NCBI RefSeq assembly: GCF_048128805.1
Contig: NC_136020.1
Location: 8,453,653 to 8,517,652 of the forward strand
Origin: Centroberyx gerrardi
Lineage: Eukaryota > Chordata > Actinopteri > Beryciformes > Berycidae
Direction: 5' to 3'
DNA length: 64,000 bases
The notes beneath the pieces were generated by a model. The model saw only the letters and a program-made list of their open reading frames with translations, had not been told where the DNA came from and searched no databases. The position numbers and the translations under genes are program-made. This document shows, in pieces, positions 22,621-37,445 of the stretch. Within the stretch, counting starts at the first letter, position 1, and every line of letters begins with the position of its first letter.

Positions 22621-24054
22621 TAAATCCCACCTAATCCCACTGATTGATCTCATCATCATCCCAGCAGCTGTTACCTTCAATACCTAAAAATCAAAGCCAA
22701 AACCATTCCAACAAAAAAGGACTTTGTTCCCATCTGCAAAAATGTACTGAAATGTACCATCTAAAGTAGACGGAGTGTAATCTTTCAGCTTTAGCAGACG
22801 TGTAATTTATCCTCCAGGGCTAAAATCAAAGCTAAAATGATTCAAACAAAAGGAGTGTGTTCCCTTTCCCCCCAGAAAATGGATTCAAATGTACTATCTA
22901 AGGCAGACTGAGTACAATCTTTCGGCTGTAGCTAAATTTTTTCCCCCTCTTCAGAACAACACACAGCAACATTATACAGAATCCTACAAATAATGTGTGG
23001 CCTGCCATAACAGGACCAGGCCGGCGCAGATGGATAGATTTTCCCTCATCTCAACTTCCCCGCAGCTCTCGTCGCCACCGAGGGAAAGCGGCAAACTGCG
23101 CGCTATCCTCATCCCTGTCATAAATAATTAAGCATATTATGAAACCCTCCGACGAGGAATCGTGTCAGTTCATTTAGAGTCTTCAGATGAGTGATGTTTT
23201 AAAAAAAAAACCCTCCGCAACCTAAAGGCTTAGGGTAACATTCATAGTTAAAGACAGAAGAGAGTTGTGTTCCTTTGAGTGGGTCTCGGCTTATAACGTT
23301 CAGCCACTTCAAACGATCTAGGTCGGCTGCGAAATCGAGCGCGCGCCTGTTAAGAAATATTCAAAAAAACGGACTGGTGGTGGTGGAGGTTCTTCTCGCG
23401 CGAGGCGGCTGGAGGTGCGAGTAACGAGCCGGAGTTCACGCCGAATCCCTCAGAGCAACTTTCGGACCCGGAGGGAGAGGAAGGTCGATTACTGCACCGC
23501 ACCGCATCTCTTCTCCACGTGCTTATGAGACTTGTTTGTCGAGCGTATTTCTCTCCACGGGCCAGCCTGTGCATTCCTGATTCCTCACTGGAATGGACAT
23601 TAATGCACGGGTAGAGTAGGGTTTGGGAGCTGTGGGGCTGCAGCAGGACGATCAAAAGGAACTACAGAGCCCTACAGTCTCCCATGGGTGCTCTCTCACC
23701 AGCTCATCGACTCTACACACTGGTGCCTGTGCTGAGGGGATTGATTAAGGAGACAGGATGGTATATATAGTACAACTCACTGTATTATATATGTCATTAT
23801 TTAATAATACATAATATGATACTTCATTGATCCTCTTCGTTGAATTTTTTTCTTGCAAATTTCTGACCTTAATCTCAGAAATTCTGAGTGTTTTCTTGCA
23901 AATTTTTTTCTTTTCCACAAATTTCTGACTTTAATCTGCAAATAATTCACCCACAATGGCCCTAATATTCTTCCGTAGAGGTCAGAGGTCAGGGCATTCT
24001 CTCGACTCACTACACCAAAAAGTTTCTCAAACATCCCTTTGTTGATTTTGAATG

Positions 24055-24302
24055 CCTCTTTCTCTCTCTCTCTCTTTCTCTCACACACACACACACACAC
24101 ACATGTACACAACAACATGTTGAACACACTCATCTCCCTCTCTCCTCGTAGGCTTCCCAGCTGACAGCTGTTGGTGGCAGGCAGGTTGGCAGCGGCCCTG
24201 GGGGCAATCAGCAGAGGAGGTGTCACAATCTAGACCTCGCAGTCTCCTCTGTCCAATCGCCACATGCTATTGCACACACGCACACACACACACACACACA
24301 TC
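24055..24302. repeat. CT and CA microsatellite cluster
   Basis: A CT-rich run (about 24058-24081) passes directly into an AC run (to about 24103), and a second CA run lies at about 24276-24301. The ORF-like frames here only read the repeat. Confidence 0.85.
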
Positions 24303-25059
24303 AAGCCATTGATTACGTTGCATTTCACAGGCCCAGCTGTCTGCTCTGCGCGATTCATGTTGCTTTAAATGTCATGGTTATTGAGGGTGTGTAATTTGTT
24401 TGTGTGTGTGTGTGCGGGGGGATAGGATGAAGTGGGTGGTGTTGGGGTTTTGGAATAATGGCAGAGAGAGAGAGAGAGGAAGAGAGCATGTTTGCGGACA
24501 CATATGCGCTCTGCATCAAGGTGGACCGTGGCAAATGATATTAATGGGAGTTAATTGGGGCGGAAACCGACAGATGCAAGGAGGTATGAGGACACTCTAC
24601 CTCCTCCTCTTTCACACTCCCTTCTCTCTCTCTCTCCTCCCCCCTGCCCTGATCCCTTCTGCTCTATGGAGAGAAGCCTACATGTGTGTGTTTCAGCTGA
24701 AAGATAATAAGGAAGGGGGTGGGGGTGGGATGGGATGATTTGCAACATGAATCCTGTGCAGTCTGCCGCACTGCTCCCATCCTCATTAACACCTCTTGTG
24801 TTCGGTCCACTAACTCGCACGGTTTGTCCCTGCCGCCGACCGCTGCCACGGCAGATGAATGAAGCCACAGCAGCTCCCGGCCGTACGGCTCAAAGGATCA
24901 GCTGAGCTGGCACACGATGCATTGTGGGAAGCACAATATGGGGGAATCAATATGTATGAACAACCAGGGTATATAAACTAAAACAACTTCAATTGCAGTT
25001 TCTCCTTAACTGCATTCAAGCAGTGTAGTTGATGGTGTATGTGAGTGTATAAAGTAGAC

Positions 25060-25545
25060 CAGGGTTGGGGTCACTTCATTCAATTTAATTCCAATGCAAC
25101 TGAGGAATTGGAAAAAACCTACAGGAAACAGAATTGGAATTTCAGGAAGTTTAATTTAATTCAATGAAATTCAGTGAAATACTATGTTTTTTGGGTTTGT
25201 TTTTTTCTTACCACATATCTGAGATTACATGTAGTGTTATATATTATCAATACTGAATATCATAAAATGTTAAGTTACCTTTCAGGTGGTATTTGATGCA
25301 TGACATGTAATCATAATACATACATTATGATTGAATGTATTTGATTTGTTTAACTGTCTTTTATTTGATTCATAATGTTGGATTTATAATGTTTAGCAAG
25401 TCAAGACAGCCTCTCTTAGAAATGGAATTTCATGGAATTAAATTGTGTCCTGTCATTCCAATTCAATTCCAATTCTGTTTCCTTACAGCTGGGTGACATT
25501 TCCAATTCCAACTTCAGGAATTGAATTGGAATTTACTATGCAGTA
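25060..25545. mobile_element. Truncated hAT-like element rich in GGAATTG/CAATTCC
   Basis: The left end CAGGGTTGGGGTCACTTCAT begins a stretch of AATTCC/GGAATT words. Near 25420-25530 complementary words return (CATTCCAATTCAATTCCAA, GGAATTGAATTGGAA), so the element has inverted ends. The expected right terminus (CCCCAACCCTG) is missing, so the right end is truncated or diverged. Confidence 0.5.
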
Positions 25546-28500
25546 ACCCGTCTTCAGAACAATTGCCATTGAAAGTAGTAGTAGTAGTAGTGTATTCAAT
25601 TTATATTTTGACAAACTGACAAACTCGCCCTATTAGAGTGGTAATTCTCACAGGGAGCTGTCCATGCACAGTGGTGCTGAAATGTACACCAGGTCCCAGC
25701 TGTATTCAGCAGTCCTATTCTGCACTACACTGGTGCAACAATACTGTGAGCTTTAGATACCAGCTAGGTCGCTCCGGTCCGCTCTGTATGCAAGCCAGCA
25801 CACAGCGGCAACAAAAGGCCATTTGCATGCTCCTTTTTTCTTCTCTACCTCCACCACAACACCATGTTTCTCTTGTCATTGTGGCTGATAAGGAGGGAGA
25901 TGGGGAAGGAGAGGTGAAGAGATAAAGCAAAGAGCTATAAAGGAGGAGACAAGAACGAAAAGGAAGCGTGAGGGGAGGGAGAGATGGAGAGAGTGGGCGG
26001 TAGAGAGAGAAAGAAAGAAAGAGAGCAAGAGGAAATGAGAGAGAATAGTAGAGGAGAAAGCGGCTCTTTCTATCAGCTCGTGCTTAAAATAACATGAATG
26101 GTTGCATGGTGTTGGCTTGTCAGCTGGGACAGACAGACAACAGTGACTGTCGGATTAGGATGCCTGGCATGACAAGGTGAAACAATACGATGTCAGGAAT
26201 GAGGATGAGCTTATTAGAGTTATTAGGTATATCGGGTCAGAATCTGAAAGCGTGTGTGTTATTGTAAGAGATGCGAGCGTGTGTGTGCGCGTGATTCGTG
26301 TGTCGTTTTCAGGTGAGGAATGAAATGGCAGAGCGGAGGAGAGAGGGGAAGAGAGGAGTGGAGAGTGACAGCTGGAGGAATATGGCAGGAACAAGGGTTA
26401 CAAGATTGGAATCCCAATGCACCTCATCTGAGACATGGAGGGGGGAAAAAAGGGGGGCCTGTTTAAAAATGCAGCGGCAGACAGCGAGCGCTCCACCATC
26501 AGAGAATGGCACACTGCAAAAACACACTTCAAAGACTTAAACGGAGACTTCAGTCAAGTCGGGGCGATACTGGCTAATCCACGCCTTATTTTACTCACTA
26601 GGACGACTTAAGCTGACTATTGACTGTCATCATCCAATTTCTTGAAAAAGAAATCGACTCTGTGTCTAAGAGAAGGTAGTTTGGGGATGGTCCCTTGAAA
26701 AGAGTGTGCCATAAAATTGATTGAGGATCAAATTTACAATCCAATCATCCCTGTGCTGAAGCGAGCGCAAGCAGCTTGGGCCTCTATCAAGTACGGGCCA
26801 GACAGAGCTGTGAGAGTTATCGTATTGTTAGCGCTTCATCATTTCTCAGAGGAAAAAACAACTGACCTTGGTCCAAGGCTATGAACACCTTTATTTCACC
26901 TAAATTTAGTTGTCGAAACACAGGGGCCAGCTGCATTGCTACAATTTTATAGATTCTCAATCTCGGTCAGAAAATGTGTAAATAATGTAAACTGATGTAA
27001 TGAAAGCGTCTGTCGGCCAGTCAAGCTGATGTTGAGTGTGAGAACAACAGGCTCACCCAGCGTTAACTCAATGCTCACAATTGTGTTAGTAATTTAAGAT
27101 TATTTATAGATACTTCAAATGGCCCATTTAACAACCCATGGCAAGGCAAAACCAAAGAAAGGAAGCGTTCCTCTTTTAGTGATAATCTGCATAAAAGTTA
27201 TTATGATAATCCTCCTGGGCAGAGGTATTGTTTTCCTTCTTTAGATCCCTCCTCTAATGCACAAGGACCCCTGCTGACTACAGTAGATTTGAGAGGATTT
27301 CAGAAGTTGCAGCCAAACTCAAACTCAGGCAGCAAACGATTTTGCTGCCTGAGTTGACTGAAGTTAGTTCTAGTTGGAATAGTTTGATCTGTGTTTCCAA
27401 GCAAACTGTGATCAAAGCTTCCTGTGATCTCCACTGACCGCAAAACACGTTCGGGGGCGCGAGGTCGCTCCCTACACCAATCATGCAATCAGCAGTTGGA
27501 AACAGGGCGGATGAGGTAGATGCTGCATCGCCATGGTGACAGGGTGCCTGCTGTCACCACTCCAGTGATACGTGGAATTGTATGGATGACTACAAGTGGC
27601 AGCAGTAAACCAACACCTCAGTACTGTGGTGTGAACATGACTCACGGAAGCCTCTCTCATCTTCCCCCTCCACCTATTTCTCTTTCATCTCCTCTGATGC
27701 AAGACCTGCCATATGTCCCAACCCTCCAGAGGAGCCGGCTCGCACATACGAGCCGCATATCCTCACATATGAGCCCCGCAGCCTTAATCCAAAGCAGCTT
27801 TTGTTCTCTGCAGTACAAGAGGACCCCGTTTCCCATGAACCTCTTGGGTGGGGGAACATAGGACGTGATTTGGAACAGGTGTTCCCATTAATTACTGGCT
27901 CCCACCAGCGAACCTGAGGAGTAAACAAGCATCTGCCAAGGAGGATCCACGCTGCCTCCCAGACAGAAGAAGAACATGTGTTAAGCCTTGTATACTCACT
28001 GTCAGCAAAGCTAAAATCCCCCTACAGCGATAATGTTTTTGAAGCATTTCCATGAGCGGGATAAGCCCAATATTGTCATGGCAAGCCTATTTGGACGGGG
28101 ACCAGCGCAGCTACGGGCATATGGGGTGAGAAGCAAGAAGCAAGAGGAACACCATTTCATTTGCTCAGTTGGAGAGTGAGAAAAAGCCGGAGGGTCAGAT
28201 GTTATTTGCAACAATCAATCCCATGAATGATCTATTCTTAATTAGCCCAAAGGAGGCCTGTTTGTGCTGTCCAACACGCAGATGCAGCCCAGGTACTTTA
28301 CACATTTCGCTGCAGATCAATCACCGCTTCATCTAAGCGCTCCCTCTCCCTGCACTGCTCTCTCTCTTTCTCTCTCTCTCTCAGCTTCCTCAGATGTGGT
28401 GACAGTGTTCTTGAAGTGGCAGACAACTTTGGCAGTTCTTCTGAATGTTTTACGGCTGTCCTTATTTTCTCTCCAAAACCATTTGCCTTTGAAGTCGGGC

Positions 28501-28595
28501 GGAGGGGATTGCTCCACTCCACTTCAGTAACTCTAACGTGTCTCTGATCTGCGCTGATGGCAGAGTACATGTTCTCCTCTCTTTCTTCCAAGCGT

Positions 28596-28598
<3 letters not shown>

Positions 28599-28635
<37 letters not shown>

Positions 28636-28645
28636 TCTCTCTCTG
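28599..28645. repeat. (CT)n microsatellite
   Basis: CT repeat of about 22 units with one interruption. A shorter CT run lies at about 28361-28382. Confidence 0.85.
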
Positions 28646-29436
28646 TAATACTCAGCACTAATGACTAATGATGTGAGGGGAGAGAGAGAATCCAGAGCAG
28701 TGTCTCGCTAAGGAAAATCCACCTGGCATGAATAGAGAGATGCAAGCTGGCAATAATGGGGCACCGGAGAGACATTAACAATGGAGAGACATGGTGATAC
28801 TTTGATAGCCAGTGGTTATATAACAGTGGAGTCTTTGAAGGGAGGGTTGGGTTCCTGGAGCACAAAGCTGAAGCTGCATGAAGTGTTGACACCCTCGGCG
28901 TTTGATGTGAGAGCGCGAAGCCACATCTCCTCACTTATCATGCAGCTGTGGTGCTGCAGCGCCACAGACGCTCTCCTGACCTGCGTTGTGACCCCCGAAG
29001 GAAGGGGCTGGGCTTTAGGGAACGGCCAAACAGGGCTCCAATCCAAGCACGTTGCCATGGAGACACCTTGAACTCCGCCGTGGCGCATTAATTCCCAGAG
29101 TGCATCCCTCCGTCCGGCAGACAGCTCCTGAGCACCCACTGATCCCGACCGACTCTCCTGCCGATCGCGCGGGGAGGAAAGCGATACGACGCTGCCAGCA
29201 GAGTGCCGTTTCCATGGCAACCGCAGCCAGCTCGCTCACCGGCAAGCTCGGGGAGGAAGAGCATTAACCGGCGAGGTGGCTGCAAACATCGCTGAAACAA
29301 CACACGTCCGCTCTCTCTCTCTCTCTGTCTCCACACGCACAGCCCGTGTTCTCTGATCCGTGACCTTCAGAAAATGGTGACTGTAAACAAGTGGGGCCTC
29401 GCAGAGCAACACATTGCAGAGTAGATGCAATTGTTA

Positions 29437-29468
<32 letters not shown>

Positions 29469-32400
29469 GAAAACACTCAGCCCCAAAAGAGCAGCCTCTG
29501 AGTAGCCTACATGGAAGAGTTGTTCTTTTGCGACTCCCCAGTGTGATCATCTGAGTCCGCCGGGATGCAAACCCTCCCGCAGCTCGCAGTTCCTCGCTCC
29601 CCCTGCTAAGTTTATCACATAACAACCCTCGCTGCGCCGCTACACGCGTGCTGCAGCCTTTTGATGTCCTCGCAAGCTCGGGCCTCATTTGTATTCTATT
29701 TATGCCCAGAGTCTTCGCTAAGCTTTCTTTGATACAATCCCCCCGTCAACATGTTTTTCATGTTAACATTGTTAGTCATGTTTTCCACGCGGCATGGTGC
29801 ACTTCCTCATTTGCAGCTCAATACCTCCCTTATAATCATAGATGGATGATCAGTGTAATTAAAGCCTCCACCTCGGAGGATGCAAGCAGCGACATAAGCC
29901 TGTGGCTTCGAAAACTGATTCTTCAACAGCTCATAATGGGTTTACGTTGGGTTTATCCCGCTCACTCTGGCTATGTAAGGGGGAATTTCTGCTGATAAGT
30001 AAGTATGACGGGCGACAGGAAAGCATCAGTTAGACATTTATTAGGCCGCTTCACCGGGACGTAGGCGCTTTGACTCGCTGACAATAGCTGTCATGTTTCC
30101 CTAAACTTGGGTCAGCGCGGTACTTAAATCTTCTTCCGAGGCACTTCTCCAGGCCACAGACAAGCCGGGAGGGTAATATATTCTGGAAGTCATGTCTGTA
30201 TGATTGCTAATAGCCTCCAACCCGGCCCTCGTCAAGCATCTTCCACATCAACGATAGAGATATTGATTGATGAGGGGATGGAATGGCGCGGATGAAAGGC
30301 CGCCACGTTTATGGCCTGCTGAGAAAGCTATTCGAGGGGAAGTAGATAATTTTCCTCCGTGGAGGCATCTAATGGATTTGAGTTTTGGTTTGCCTCTTGC
30401 AGCGTGAAATGCGGTTGTGCTTAGAACTATAGGGATGGCCGGGCCTAGAGGGGATTTCGTAAGACATATATCAAAGATGGAGGAAACAGAGAGAGAGAGA
30501 GAGACATAAAAGAGGTATAGGCTTTGAACACAGGGGTCCGGCCCATGCATGGCCGCCTCATTATCAGCTTTGCCATGCTCGGACTGAATGAATGGCCGGA
30601 GAGGTCGCCGCATCAAAGCAAAATGCGGTGTATCCTCCTCTAACTCTACTGGAAATTGAAGATGGATGCCATACAGAATGGGTGTGGTAATACCTGCTGC
30701 AGCGGAAAAGTGGCTTCTCTAAAGTTTATATCTCTCTGCTGTCATCAAAAATGAAAGTTTACAGCTGTTTTTCAGACTTGGTGGAAATTGGGCTGTGTGC
30801 CGCAACCTTCGCCAAAGTGCCTCCACCATAAATCAGCGGGCACTGGGACATTATTCACCCTCAAACAATGACAGCCAAGTGTCATAACCGGCCTCTCGCA
30901 GAGTCTGATATATGAGGAAAACCCGGGCCTGTGCGTCAGTCTCCCCGACACAAGCAGACACCAACATCACTCATTAGCTCAAACACACGCGCACACACAG
31001 ACACACACACACACACACACACACTCATCCGACGCGGCTTCTCTGCCCATTTTCAAATGGGTCACTGTGCCCTTGTCCCGCTCCCTCACTGTGGAAGAGG
31101 AGAATAAATCAAGCGGCCGTCTCCTCCACCCCGGCCCGGTGATCAAGAAGATAAACCCCGATGGGAAATCTATAAACCCTGCCCCTCCTCTGGGCTCGCA
31201 GACATGTGAAGGCTAGCAGCAGCAGAGGAGACGTGTTGACAACATTTAGAGCGCGCTGTGAGGGACACAACAACAACAACAACAATAACAGCAACAATGT
31301 CCAATGGATCAAAGAGGAGCTTGATGTAGCTGCTGTCTGTTGGATGCTCATTTGTTTGCAAAAAAAAAAGCAGTAAAGCAGGTTCCAGTGTCAAGCATGG
31401 AGGTGAAGACTGTTTGTTTCTTCCTCTTATTATTTTTCAGATAATACATGGTGGAGAATGACAGGAGAGAGAAAGAGGGAGAGGATGTGTTGTAAGCGCA
31501 GTGTTCACGCCTTAGCTCTAATGTACCAGACTGACCTTGTTCAGAGCTGTTATGTAACTGGTAGCTGCTTGTTGTGTTTTCCAGTTAAGTTCATAATTAA
31601 AGTGGTAATCCTCAAGATACTTGTTTTATTTTTATTATTTTGTTGCCATCTTTCATTGCTGTGGTGTTTCTGCACTGCACTTCCCAGAGATCACCTGTCA
31701 ATCAAACAGTGCGGGCGGGCCTTTTTTCGTGGACCTTCTGTTGGTGAAGTTTGAGTTTCTGTCGGTGGCGGCCTTTTCTTTGTCTGTTCAGACATGGTGG
31801 CTGTCGCTAGTTCTTCTTCTAGTATTTATTCCAAACAAACTGGAAAAACAAAATGCATCACTTCCATCAAATCCAAGAATGCCAAGAAGTCAATACTTTG
31901 TGTGTCCTTGTGGAGAAAGTTCTTCCCAAATTGTCTTGGAGAGAACGATCTTCTCATAAAAGTGAACAGAGAAGCTTCTTTACAGTTTTAGATGGGTTGT
32001 GTGCTTCACGTCGTGCGTGCAATCAATTAAGAGGCGCAGCTGTTCATTTTCCCAGCTGTTTCAACCGGCTCTGTACTGTAGACGCAACGCTGCTCGGACC
32101 TGATGCGTCTTCTTGCAGTGAATCTTGGGGCTTTGCATTCATTCTCAATGGTCAAGTCTCCATCCAATGCATCCTCAACTGGCAAGCAACTCTTGCCAGG
32201 ATCTTTATCCGTCCTCCATCCTTGCGTTCTTTTGTTTTGGAATCATGCTTCGGCGGTTAGATATTACGTAAAATGTGTCATGGAGGACAAGAACACACAA
32301 GAACCCATATTGAGAAAGAGGCTGGGTGTTTAGAATGACAAGTATAAACGCTTTCATGAAGTAGCAAGTAGCAAAACAGACATTTATTTGTATGAAAATC

Positions 32401-34831
32401 CCGCAGATTATCACTTAAAAAAAGTTAAGACTAAGAGCTGGGAAGAGGGGTTCAATATTGAGCGGTTGTAGTATGCCAGGTGCTAAAGTGTCATTTGTCC
32501 AGCATACCAAACATGTTCAAGACAACATGATGGCTTGTTGTTGGTATACATCTCCTCTGCCCTATCCCTATCTGCCCTGTCATCGCCCGCAGGGCTCAGA
32601 TTAATTGCATGGAGGAACGCTCTCCTCCTGCCCTCAGGTCCTAATTAAGTGCAGTTCAACTTGCTTCTTCTCATAATTATGAAGTCTGGGAGAGAAGAGC
32701 TCATTCAGGGCCAAGTGAGAAGACAAACAGACTGAGGAGGAGGGAGAGAGGGAGAGAGGGTGGGCAGGATGGGGGTAGTTTTTTACTGCAGTTTGCAGGT
32801 ACGTGGTCTTACCAAACAAACCACATAGACTCATTTGCATTCTCAAGCTTCTCTGAGAGTAAATCCACCACAGAGAATCAGGGTAGTTATTGCCGCTATC
32901 CCCTGATTACAATCAAAATGAGGATATTTACTTTAAAATCAAGATGTGTGATTGAATTTCACACAAAAAACCTGCACCCCCAAGAGAGACTCGAAACACA
33001 AAACGCACTCTGAGGCTTTCATTCAAGTCTAAGAGAATAATGATGTATTCACAAAGCGGCAGTTATGTTGATATGTATAATTCATACTGAAATGACTCGA
33101 GCGGGCACGCACAGAAACAACAACAACAAGCATTTAATCCGCAAGGTCATTTGAATTGGCTGCAGCGTCCAAAATATCTCGACTGTGAAGTGTTTGTGTG
33201 CTCAGACCGAAAGCCCCGAGGGATCGAGAAGCAACAAAGTCATTCAACTGTCTGTCTGCCATACTGTTGGTCCGGGGTCTCGTTCCTTGCGTTCACCCTG
33301 TCACATTCCATCAAAGCAAGGCAAGCCTCAGAGCCCGCTCTTGTTTTTAGCTCCGACGGTAAACTTTTACACAGTTCCCGGTCGTTTGAGGTTATGAGGA
33401 GCCGTTGGCGGACGGCGAGAGGTGCTTCCCCGCTGAGGATTCAGTTGATTCAGTATGTAGGTCTCTAAGCACACAGGGGATGAGCGGCACAGGCCGGGGC
33501 AGTAGGGCAGGGCTGCAATCAGGCTCGCCGTCCTCCACCTCCTCCACCTCCTCCACCGTCCTGGCAACACTAATTACATTACTTCTGGGGAGACGGGATA
33601 ATTAAATCTTAATGAGGCGTGGAAGACTTTCAGCGCGGCGCCTGACATGACAGCCTGGACCAGCAGAGGTGGGGTGAACCGCCACCTTTTTCGAATTCAG
33701 GAAACCTCTGTTGAGTTGCGGGATGTGTATGTGCTGCACCAGCTGTACAAAAAGCATCTGACAGACCTTTCACAGCGGAGCACTGACCCAGGAAATACGC
33801 CGGTCGCCTGTCAGTGTGACACTGTCCACCCGGGTAAAGCGGTCAAACTCTGCTTGGTGTGAAAGTTCAGTGCTTAAAGGTCCTAAATTATTCAGTTTTC
33901 ATGATTTTGAATGAGTATACTATGGCTCAGGATAAGAATAATGTTCTTCCTGATGTTTTGCAAAAAATTGTAGTTTAGTTAAAAGGGTTTTTATTGAATA
34001 TATGTTAAGACTCTGATTGGCCGACAATACCAGCTCATCTAATTCAAATGAGGTAAATCTGCTGAGTGGAGGCTTTCCAGTTCAAATGCTGGAAACTTGC
34101 CTGATTGGACGGATTTCAGTAATTCTATAGTGGGGGAGCCAATCGGGACCAAGTCCATTTGTGATGCGTTGACTATGCGTTAGTCTGACACTATGTCACT
34201 GAAGCAAAATTACATTTTAACAGTGTCTTCATTAAACATCTTTGATCACATATGTATATAAATAAAGGAACATTTAAATTCTACAATATGGCTTCTTTAA
34301 TCCATTTTCAATCATGATGTCCGCCATGTTGAACACAATGAAAAATGACATTATGTGATGACGTTATAAGGTGGGACATTCCTGTGTACAAGACCCAGGA
34401 ACAGGCGAAGTTAGATAAATCTGAATCTAAACCACTGTACAGCCACATTTATGGCTAGCCTATGATTAAGGAGGAATAGATTGATAACTGAAAGTCTTAA
34501 GAATAAGTTCGTTAGCGTTAGCGGCTTCCCACAAGACTCAAAGGGAGCAGGAAAAAACGCGAGGCAGAGTGTTTTGTTCTCCTCTGGGACAAGCTTACGC
34601 TCCTCGAGATTATCACTTTCCCCTGCTGGGGGATTTGCCACTGATCCCTTGTGCAGTAGGGAGCAGGCAAGCTATTTAGTGACGCTCCCTTAGGGATGCA
34701 TAATACAATAGGATAATACAACAGCAGATTGAGAACATTTTCTTTTGCAGAGAGAAAAATATCATAACATCAACGGCTGCTCGCATCAATGATACTCCTA
34801 CTCAGCTGAAACGCATTCACGCGCACATGCA

Positions 34832-34833
<2 letters not shown>

Positions 34834-34877
<44 letters not shown>
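34834..34877. repeat. (CA)n microsatellite
   Basis: About 22 uninterrupted CA units inside the lhfpl3 intron. Similar runs occur near 29440-29467, 30997-31022 and 39226-39259. Confidence 0.9.
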
Positions 34878-34878
<1 letters not shown>

Positions 34879-37184
34879 CAGATGAATGCACCTATGATAG
34901 TCTCTCTAGTCTCTCTTCCTCTCATACACACACACACACAAACACACTGTCGCTCCAGACTGTTCAACAACACTCCGCGAATGTCAAACCGGGAGATGTC
35001 AATCATGCCTGTTCATTCCCTCATGCCATTCGGTGCTCTCATTTCCTCCCATATCCCCTGCTGCTTGCTCTCCTACAGCTCCATAACTAGCACCTGATTA
35101 GGAGTGTTACTAAGCGCTGTAACATCAGGTACGCCGCAGCATAACACATCCACATCCTGCAGAGACTCCCGGAAAGACCTCGTTATCTCCCCATCAGCTC
35201 TGTCTGGCAACTGGACACAATGCCATCATTTCCTACCAATTTAAAGGGCAAGGCAGCGCTGGAGAATGCCAACAGAGCTCCAAAGCACGCGCAGTCCCTT
35301 CCTCTCGCCTTCAACGCAACATGAGAGAAGCGGGCGCGTCTCATGAAACATGGATGAAGCACCTCCAGGCAAACATGGAGGTGCCCCGGAGAGAGACACA
35401 CCGCTCTTTAGGAAATTGCGTTTTTGTGTGTATCTTCACCCAAGCACAACTGTGGGTGCAATTAGCGGTTCAGCTGTGCCGGTGTTTAATAGCACCGATG
35501 CGGAGGAATTGCCCTCAGCATCTCGTAACAGCATTTAAATAAACTCGCTTCCTCAAAGCTGGCTTAATGACTAGGTAATGGAGCCTGTGGGGTCTCCGGT
35601 GCTTGTCCCCATAAAGTATCTGTCCTGAGCTGGCCGATAATCGATGGCATTAAAACTGCCATTCAGTGTATACAGTTTGGGATGCTGCCACAACACAGAC
35701 ATTCAAAACAATAAGGTAGCTGTTTCCTCCGACTCGGTCCAACAACATAGTCTGTGTTTGCATGCTTAAAGCAAAGCGGCCCTGGAGCTGTTATGTTAAG
35801 CTTTGTTTGTGCATGTATATTGCCCCATGTCAATAAGCGCCCTATCATCGACGTTCATCTCTTTACAATTTTACCCTTAATGGAGGAGAATCCATTTAGA
35901 GTCCCACAGCACTTTGAGGAATAGGGAATTTGGATGTCATTTTCATCTGTTTGGCAGCGCCAACTCCTCTACTTCTCCCATAATCTCCATCTCTCTCTTC
36001 ATTCCACCTCCTAACTACGTTGCAATCAAATCTGTCAGTCACACTTAAGTCTCTAAATACCTTGCGACTCCCCAATCAGACACGCCACTCTTGCTTTACC
36101 TCAAACGGGCCCGAGCCGGTCCCGCGTCCCATCTGTCCATCACGCTTCAGCTCAATTTTGAAGCCACTTAAGCTCATGAGAAATTGACAAACTTATTATC
36201 ACCTCGGGATGACAAGTTATTCATCAACGGGCTACATTAAATGGCTCAGGAATATGACCTTGACAAATCCAGTGCATCAGCATCGTGGTTGTTTATCTAC
36301 ACAAGCACAGGGTCAAAACCAAGACCTGGTGATCCTTATTCGAGGAAGCACAATACTGCAGAAACCGCTTCACTGTTATGGTATCCAGTAATTGGTTGGT
36401 GCACATTAAGGGCAAATTCCCCCGCTTGCTGCAGCAGATTTGTGGGCAGCTGACGAGTAGAAATGACTACATCTAGTCTGGCTGCGAGTGCGGCGTCTTG
36501 TCTCGGACACGATGTTCATCTCACATCACTATTCCGCCGGACCACACACGCCACATAAAACACCTCTGTGACACCCTTTACATCGCCTCGCCCACGTCGC
36601 CTTTGGATTTACTCACAGCCTGACAGCTCTGTTAAGTAGATCGCTGATCATCTGGGAGCCCGACTTGAAAAGACACATTTTCAAGCCTTTTTTGTTTTGA
36701 GCACGCGACACGACTTCCTGATGGAGCCATGAAGCGGGACAAAGATGCTTTGTGCTGCTCTATTGTGCCGCCATTAAAATGGAGCTCTTGGGTGCAAAGT
36801 CTCTCTCCATTTTATTTGTTTGTGTAATGCTTAAAGGGGAAATAAGATTTTTTACTGCTCCATGGGGGAGGGGAGGGTTTGTTGATCAATACCAATGACT
36901 CAACGAATACTTCTCCAGCCTTTAAAATGAGATCCTAATTCTCTGTGAGTTTCAACTGACTCGACTGGGCTTTCAGCTGCCTGCATCACAGTCTGTGCTT
37001 TTGTTTTTACTCGGCGTAAAACCGCTGTCCATCTGCTGTGACCTCTCCTATAGGCTTAAAGCAGAACTCGTCTGCCCCCCCTCCAGGCGGCACCTGTAGG
37101 GCGGGCAGCCAGCGATGGAGCCGTAACCTCTCCTGTAGTACATTGAAGCATAATAAGAGTATAGCTGCCGGGGCGGGGCGGGGA

Positions 37185-37204
37185 GGGGGGGGGGGGGGGG
37201 GGGG
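37185..37204. repeat. Poly-G run (20 G)
   Basis: Twenty consecutive G directly after GGGGCGGGGCGGGGA. The whole block 37170-37204 is one strong candidate for a G-quadruplex on the plus strand. The exact length may be uncertain in assembly. Confidence 0.8.
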
Positions 37205-37402
37205 CTACCAGCTGGGCACTTTGCTGAACGGAGAGAGGGAGGTAAGACAGCAGAAGGTGTTTCCCCCCTCTGTCTGCAGGCTGTAGCATGAGCTGAACAG
37301 TGGGCTCGCAGTGGGGAGCGGGCCGACTTTCATCTCAACACCTTCAGATCAACACATCACTCACTGGGTTCTCTCAAGCTTTGGCTAATGGCCTTTTCGG
37401 TA

Positions 37403-37404
<2 letters not shown>

Positions 37405-37444
<40 letters not shown>
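37405..37444. repeat. (GT)n microsatellite
   Basis: About 20 GT units within the lhfpl3 intron. Confidence 0.9.

Positions 37445-37445
<1 letters not shown>

Noticed and set aside
31458-32260. Overlapping 98-135 residue frames in the lhfpl3 intron
   Set aside because: No domain, no splice logic, ordinary AT-rich composition.
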